Part shown: positions 6,572 to 8,530 of the stretch, piece after piece
Layout of the letters: every line of letters begins with the position of its first letter
Position numbering within the stretch: the first letter of the stretch is position 1
Assembly: GCA_045106055.1 (NCBI GenBank)
Contig: JBGCED010000122.1
Coordinates: 1 to 8,530 of the forward strand
Origin: JBGCED01 sp045106055
Lineage (GTDB): Bacteria > Pseudomonadota > Alphaproteobacteria > CBDDJK01
Direction of reading: 5' to 3'
Length of the DNA: 8,530 nt
Made by a program: the position numbers and the translations under genes
The notes under the pieces: model-generated
What the model was told of the DNA's origin: nothing
What the model saw: the letters and a program-made list of their open reading frames with translations, nothing else
Databases searched by the model: none

Positions 6572-6600
6572 TTGCCACCTGTAAAAAAATCAGTTATATA
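6572..6600 (+). promoter_or_regulatory. sigma-70-like promoter candidate for the cytochrome c gene
   Basis: TTGCCA (6572-6577; five of six to TTGACA), a 17-base spacer, then TATATA (6595-6600; four of six). The start point would be near 6607, giving a leader of about 40 AT-rich bases before the ATG at 6645. It follows a terminator candidate, consistent with a new transcription unit. Confidence 0.45.
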
Positions 6601-6644
6601 GATTTTAAATTAATTTCTAACTTTATTTGATTTGAGAAAAACAC

Positions 6645-7193
6645 ATGAAAAATCAAAAAGATCCCTTATTTGGCAATAAAGTCGCAGGTGCTGTTCTGAT
6701 ATCGCTGCTTGTTGTCATGTTAATTGGCTATGGTGCGGATGCAATTTATACGATTGATCGCACCGCCGATGCCTATCCGATTGAGGTTGCGGAAAATGAT
6801 GCTGGTGTTGAAACCGCAGAAGCTGTGGTTGAAGTAATCCCGCCCATTGCCGATTTATTGGTGCTTGCAAGCATTGATGATGGCGCGAAAGTGGTTAAAA
6901 AATGTGCCGCTTGCCATGAATTTACCAAGGATGGCAATAATAAGGTTGGTCCTGTATTATGGAATATTGTTGGGTCAAACATTGCTGCGGTTGATGGATT
7001 TCAATATTCCAGCGCACTAACCGCACTTGATGGCGTATGGGATTATGAAGCATTAAACCTGTTCCTGCTTAACCCAAAGCAATATGCCAGCGGCACAAAG
7101 ATGAGCTTTGCGGGGCTTAGAAAACCCAAAGACCGCGCCGCGATCATTGCCTATATGCGGGCGCAATCAGATAATCCTGTTCCGCTGCCTTAA
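6645..7193 (+). CDS. membrane-anchored class I c-type cytochrome
   Basis: A 182-residue periplasmic electron carrier held by an N-terminal signal-anchor. Residues 1-12 are basic, about 13-31 form a hydrophobic helix without a clear cleavage site, and about 35-75 are an acidic Ala/Val-rich tether. The haem domain follows, with CAACH at 87-91 (cysteines 87 and 90, histidine ligand 91). The motif KVGPVLWNIVG fits the mitochondrial-type class I fold, and Met153 in GTKMSFAG is the expected sixth iron ligand. This resembles CycM/c552-type cytochromes of Alphaproteobacteria that link the bc1 complex to terminal oxidases; that specific role is inferred. The start has only a weak GAG upstream, but MKNQKDPLF followed by the anchor is a sensible N-terminus. 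The hisN frame begins inside or just after its 3' end, suggesting translational coupling. Confidence 0.92.
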   Translation: MKNQKDPLFGNKVAGAVLISLLVVMLIGYGADAIYTIDRTADAYPIEVAENDAGVETAEAVVEVIPPIADLLVLASIDDGAKVVKKCAACHEFTKDGNNKVGPVLWNIVGSNIAAVDGFQYSSALTALDGVWDYEALNLFLLNPKQYASGTKMSFAGLRKPKDRAAIIAYMRAQSDNPVPLP

Positions 7194-8028
7194 ACAATAT
7201 AGAAAGCGATTCTTTGCCATTCATAATCCCTTAACCCATTATCAAGAATGGGCTGATTTTGCCCAGAATATTGCCCGCGATGCTGGTGATATTGCCAGAA
7301 AATATTTTCGCAATCCAGACCTTGGCTTTGAACGCAAGGGCGATAACAGCCCCGTTACAAAAGCCGATCAGGAAATTGAGCGTTTTTTGCGCAGCAAAAT
7401 ACAGCACACCTATCCAGATCACGGCATTATTGGCGAAGAATATGCGGCGGTTAATCAAGGCGCAGCGGTTCAATGGGTGATTGATCCGATTGATGGCACA
7501 AAACCATTTATTGCGGGCTTGCCGCTATTTGGCATTTTAATTGGCGTCTATTGCGATGGGGTTGCGGTTGCGGGGGTATTATATCAACCCATTAGCAATG
7601 AATGCTGGGTTGGCGCAAAAGGCGGCGCAAGCTTTTTAAATGGCAATATGGTGCGCTGTCAAAATGTCAGGCACGAACTTGGGGACGCCATTTTATGCAC
7701 AAGCGCGCCTGGCCTAATGGCGGTCGCGCACTCCGCAGCAGCTTTTAATCGCTTAAAATCACAAATTTATTTTACCCGTTACGGGATGGATTGCTATGCG
7801 TGCGGCATGGTTGCGATTGGCAGCGTTGATTTTATGGTTGAAACCCAATTAAAATTATTTGATTTTGCAGCCTTCATTGCAATCATTGAATCTGCGGGCG
7901 GCATGATCAGCGATTGGAACGGCAATGCTTTAACGCTTGATTGCCTAACCACCACCAACCCTCATGGTCAAATGCTAATCAGCGCAAACCCCATCCTTCA
8001 TCAAAAAGCGCTAGCATTATTATCCTGA
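7147..8028 (+). CDS. hisN: HisN-type histidinol-phosphatase (inositol monophosphatase family)
   Basis: Mg-dependent phosphatase of the inositol monophosphatase superfamily, most like HisN, which makes histidinol from histidinol phosphate in histidine biosynthesis. Seen in order: SPVTKADQEIE (from about 7351), GEE (7432-7440) and WVIDPIDGTKPFI (7474-7512). The GEE glutamate and the aspartates of DPIDGT are the metal ligands, and GTKPFIAGLPLFGILI is close to the HisN form. FDFAAFIAIIESAGG (from 7860) is the C-terminal metal/substrate motif. The start is uncertain: homologues normally begin near the stretch encoded at 7219-7250 (THYQEWADFA), yet there is no in-frame ATG or GTG there. In-frame options are TTG at 7108, TTG at 7147 (annotated here as a conventional start), CTG at 7177 and the rare ATT at 7219. 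From ATT the product would be 269 residues, the usual size; from 7147 it is 293. The N-terminal extension encoded inside the cytochrome gene looks unlike a real protein start. A family role in another phosphatase reaction remains possible. Confidence 0.82.
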   Translation: MPICGRNQIILFRCLKQYRKRFFAIHNPLTHYQEWADFAQNIARDAGDIARKYFRNPDLGFERKGDNSPVTKADQEIERFLRSKIQHTYPDHGIIGEEYAAVNQGAAVQWVIDPIDGTKPFIAGLPLFGILIGVYCDGVAVAGVLYQPISNECWVGAKGGASFLNGNMVRCQNVRHELGDAILCTSAPGLMAVAHSAAAFNRLKSQIYFTRYGMDCYACGMVAIGSVDFMVETQLKLFDFAAFIAIIESAGGMISDWNGNALTLDCLTTTNPHGQMLISANPILHQKALALLS

Positions 8029-8034
8029 CCCATG

Positions 8035-8078
8035 GTTAAATGAAGTGCTTTAGCTTTAACAGAATGGCAACCCGATGA
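8035..8078 (+). other. hisN-to-MATE spacer: small inverted repeat and 12-codon ORF
   Basis: gttaaa (8035-8040) and tttaac (8055-8060) are complementary but AT-rich, with no T tract, so a terminator is not supported. An ORF from ATG 8040 (with an internal in-frame ATG at 8064) ends in TGA at 8076-8078, overlapping the next gene's ATG at 8075 as ATGA. No Shine-Dalgarno is clear for either. The arrangement is compatible with read-through from hisN and coupled translation. Confidence 0.25.
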
Positions 8079-8530
8079 AAAAAATCATAAATCCGATCAA
8101 AGGCATCGATGGCAGGTTATTTTTTGCCATTATTTTAACCATGCTCTTGCCCAGTATATATAATACCACCAAAATATTTTTTATTGGCGATATACCAAAT
8201 ATATGGGGTTATAATATCGCGTCCCAAATTGCGTGGTTAAACATATTGTATGAAATTTTGCAAGAAGCCATTTTGCTGCCATTATTTTTTATTATTGGAG
8301 CTGTGGCTAATAACAAACGGCTTGTCGCGCAACGGTTATTTTGGGGGGCAAAACTAATCCTTCCTGTTTATTTTGTTATTGCCAGTCTAATATGGCTTTT
8401 CACTGATTCTCTTGTTGTTTTTTTGAATCAAGAGCAAGCGCTAATAGAATTAACATCGCAATATATAAAAATTGAAACGCTTACCATTCCGCTGCGTGTC
8501 ATTATTGATGCCGTGCTAACGACATTGATT
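8075..8530 (+). CDS. MATE-like polytopic membrane protein, 5' part only
   Basis: The frame is open from ATG 8075 to the window edge: 152 codons with no stop. The product is strongly hydrophobic with helices at about 15-36, 47-72, 84-110 and from about 130. The N-terminus is MKKIINPIKG. Its rhythm (LPSIYNTTKIFFIGDI, then QEAILLPLFFIIG, then YIKIETLTIPLR) recalls the first half of MATE-family (MatE) efflux proteins, where helix 1 and the long second helix are followed by a Y-I-x-I/x-E helix. This call rests on recognition of the pattern, not on a diagnostic motif, and other multi-helix exporters (polysaccharide flippase-like) are not excluded. Substrate unknown. It begins 46 bases after hisN, on the same strand, with no clear promoter of its own. 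The codon mix is more AT-rich than the genes before it, which is common for membrane proteins. Confidence 0.6.
   Translation, partial: MKKIINPIKGIDGRLFFAIILTMLLPSIYNTTKIFFIGDIPNIWGYNIASQIAWLNILYEILQEAILLPLFFIIGAVANNKRLVAQRLFWGAKLILPVYFVIASLIWLFTDSLVVFLNQEQALIELTSQYIKIETLTIPLRVIIDAVLTTLI

Noticed and set aside
6563..6590. Hairpin followed by A7, a possible minus-strand terminator
   Set aside because: The stem is only four base pairs and there is no minus-strand gene in the window that would need it.
1..8530. A hidden multi-gene defence or mobile system
   Set aside because: All genes fit housekeeping or common transporter families; no nuclease, toxin, reverse transcriptase, transposase or integrase features were found on either strand.

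Overview
The window looks like ordinary chromosomal sequence from a moderately AT-rich alphaproteobacterium. The evidence is the arginyl-tRNA synthetase (bacterial type with HVGH and RMSK signatures), the SPOR-domain protein directly after argS (an order common in Alphaproteobacteria), a DUF815 ATPase, a membrane-anchored class I cytochrome c and a HisN-type phosphatase. The genus cannot be fixed from sequence alone. All genes lie on the + strand. I see no rRNA, tRNA, CRISPR array, insertion sequence or phage gene.

Layout: positions 1-79 are a short 5' leader with a possible hairpin. Then come a TPR/glycosyltransferase-like protein (80-1531), argS (1579-3357), and an AT-rich gap with a good promoter candidate, an inverted repeat and an 18-nt tandem repeat (3358-3486). 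These are followed by a membrane-anchored SPOR protein (3487-4632), a DUF815 AAA-type ATPase (4646-5572) and a ten-helix EamA/DMT permease (5594-6508). An intergenic stretch (6509-6644) holds a weak terminator and a promoter candidate. After it come an anchored cytochrome c (6645-7193), a HisN/inositol-monophosphatase family enzyme (about 7147-8028) and the 5' part of a MATE-like membrane protein cut by the window edge (8075-8530).

Spacing suggests three transcription groups: TPR gene plus argS; SPOR, DUF815 and DMT; and cytochrome c, hisN and possibly the MATE-like gene. Roles cover translation (argS), cell envelope/division (SPOR), respiration (cytochrome c), histidine biosynthesis (hisN) and transport. 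They do not form one pathway, and nothing amounts to a clear new multi-gene system.

The points most worth a second look are small-scale. The hisN reading frame has no ATG or GTG near its expected start. An 18-nt tandem repeat copies a start codon upstream of the SPOR gene. Pentapeptide-encoding tandem repeats sit in the SPOR linker, and a 30-nt duplication sits in a cytoplasmic loop of the DMT permease. Several genes are preceded by tiny ORFs that overlap or touch a start codon.
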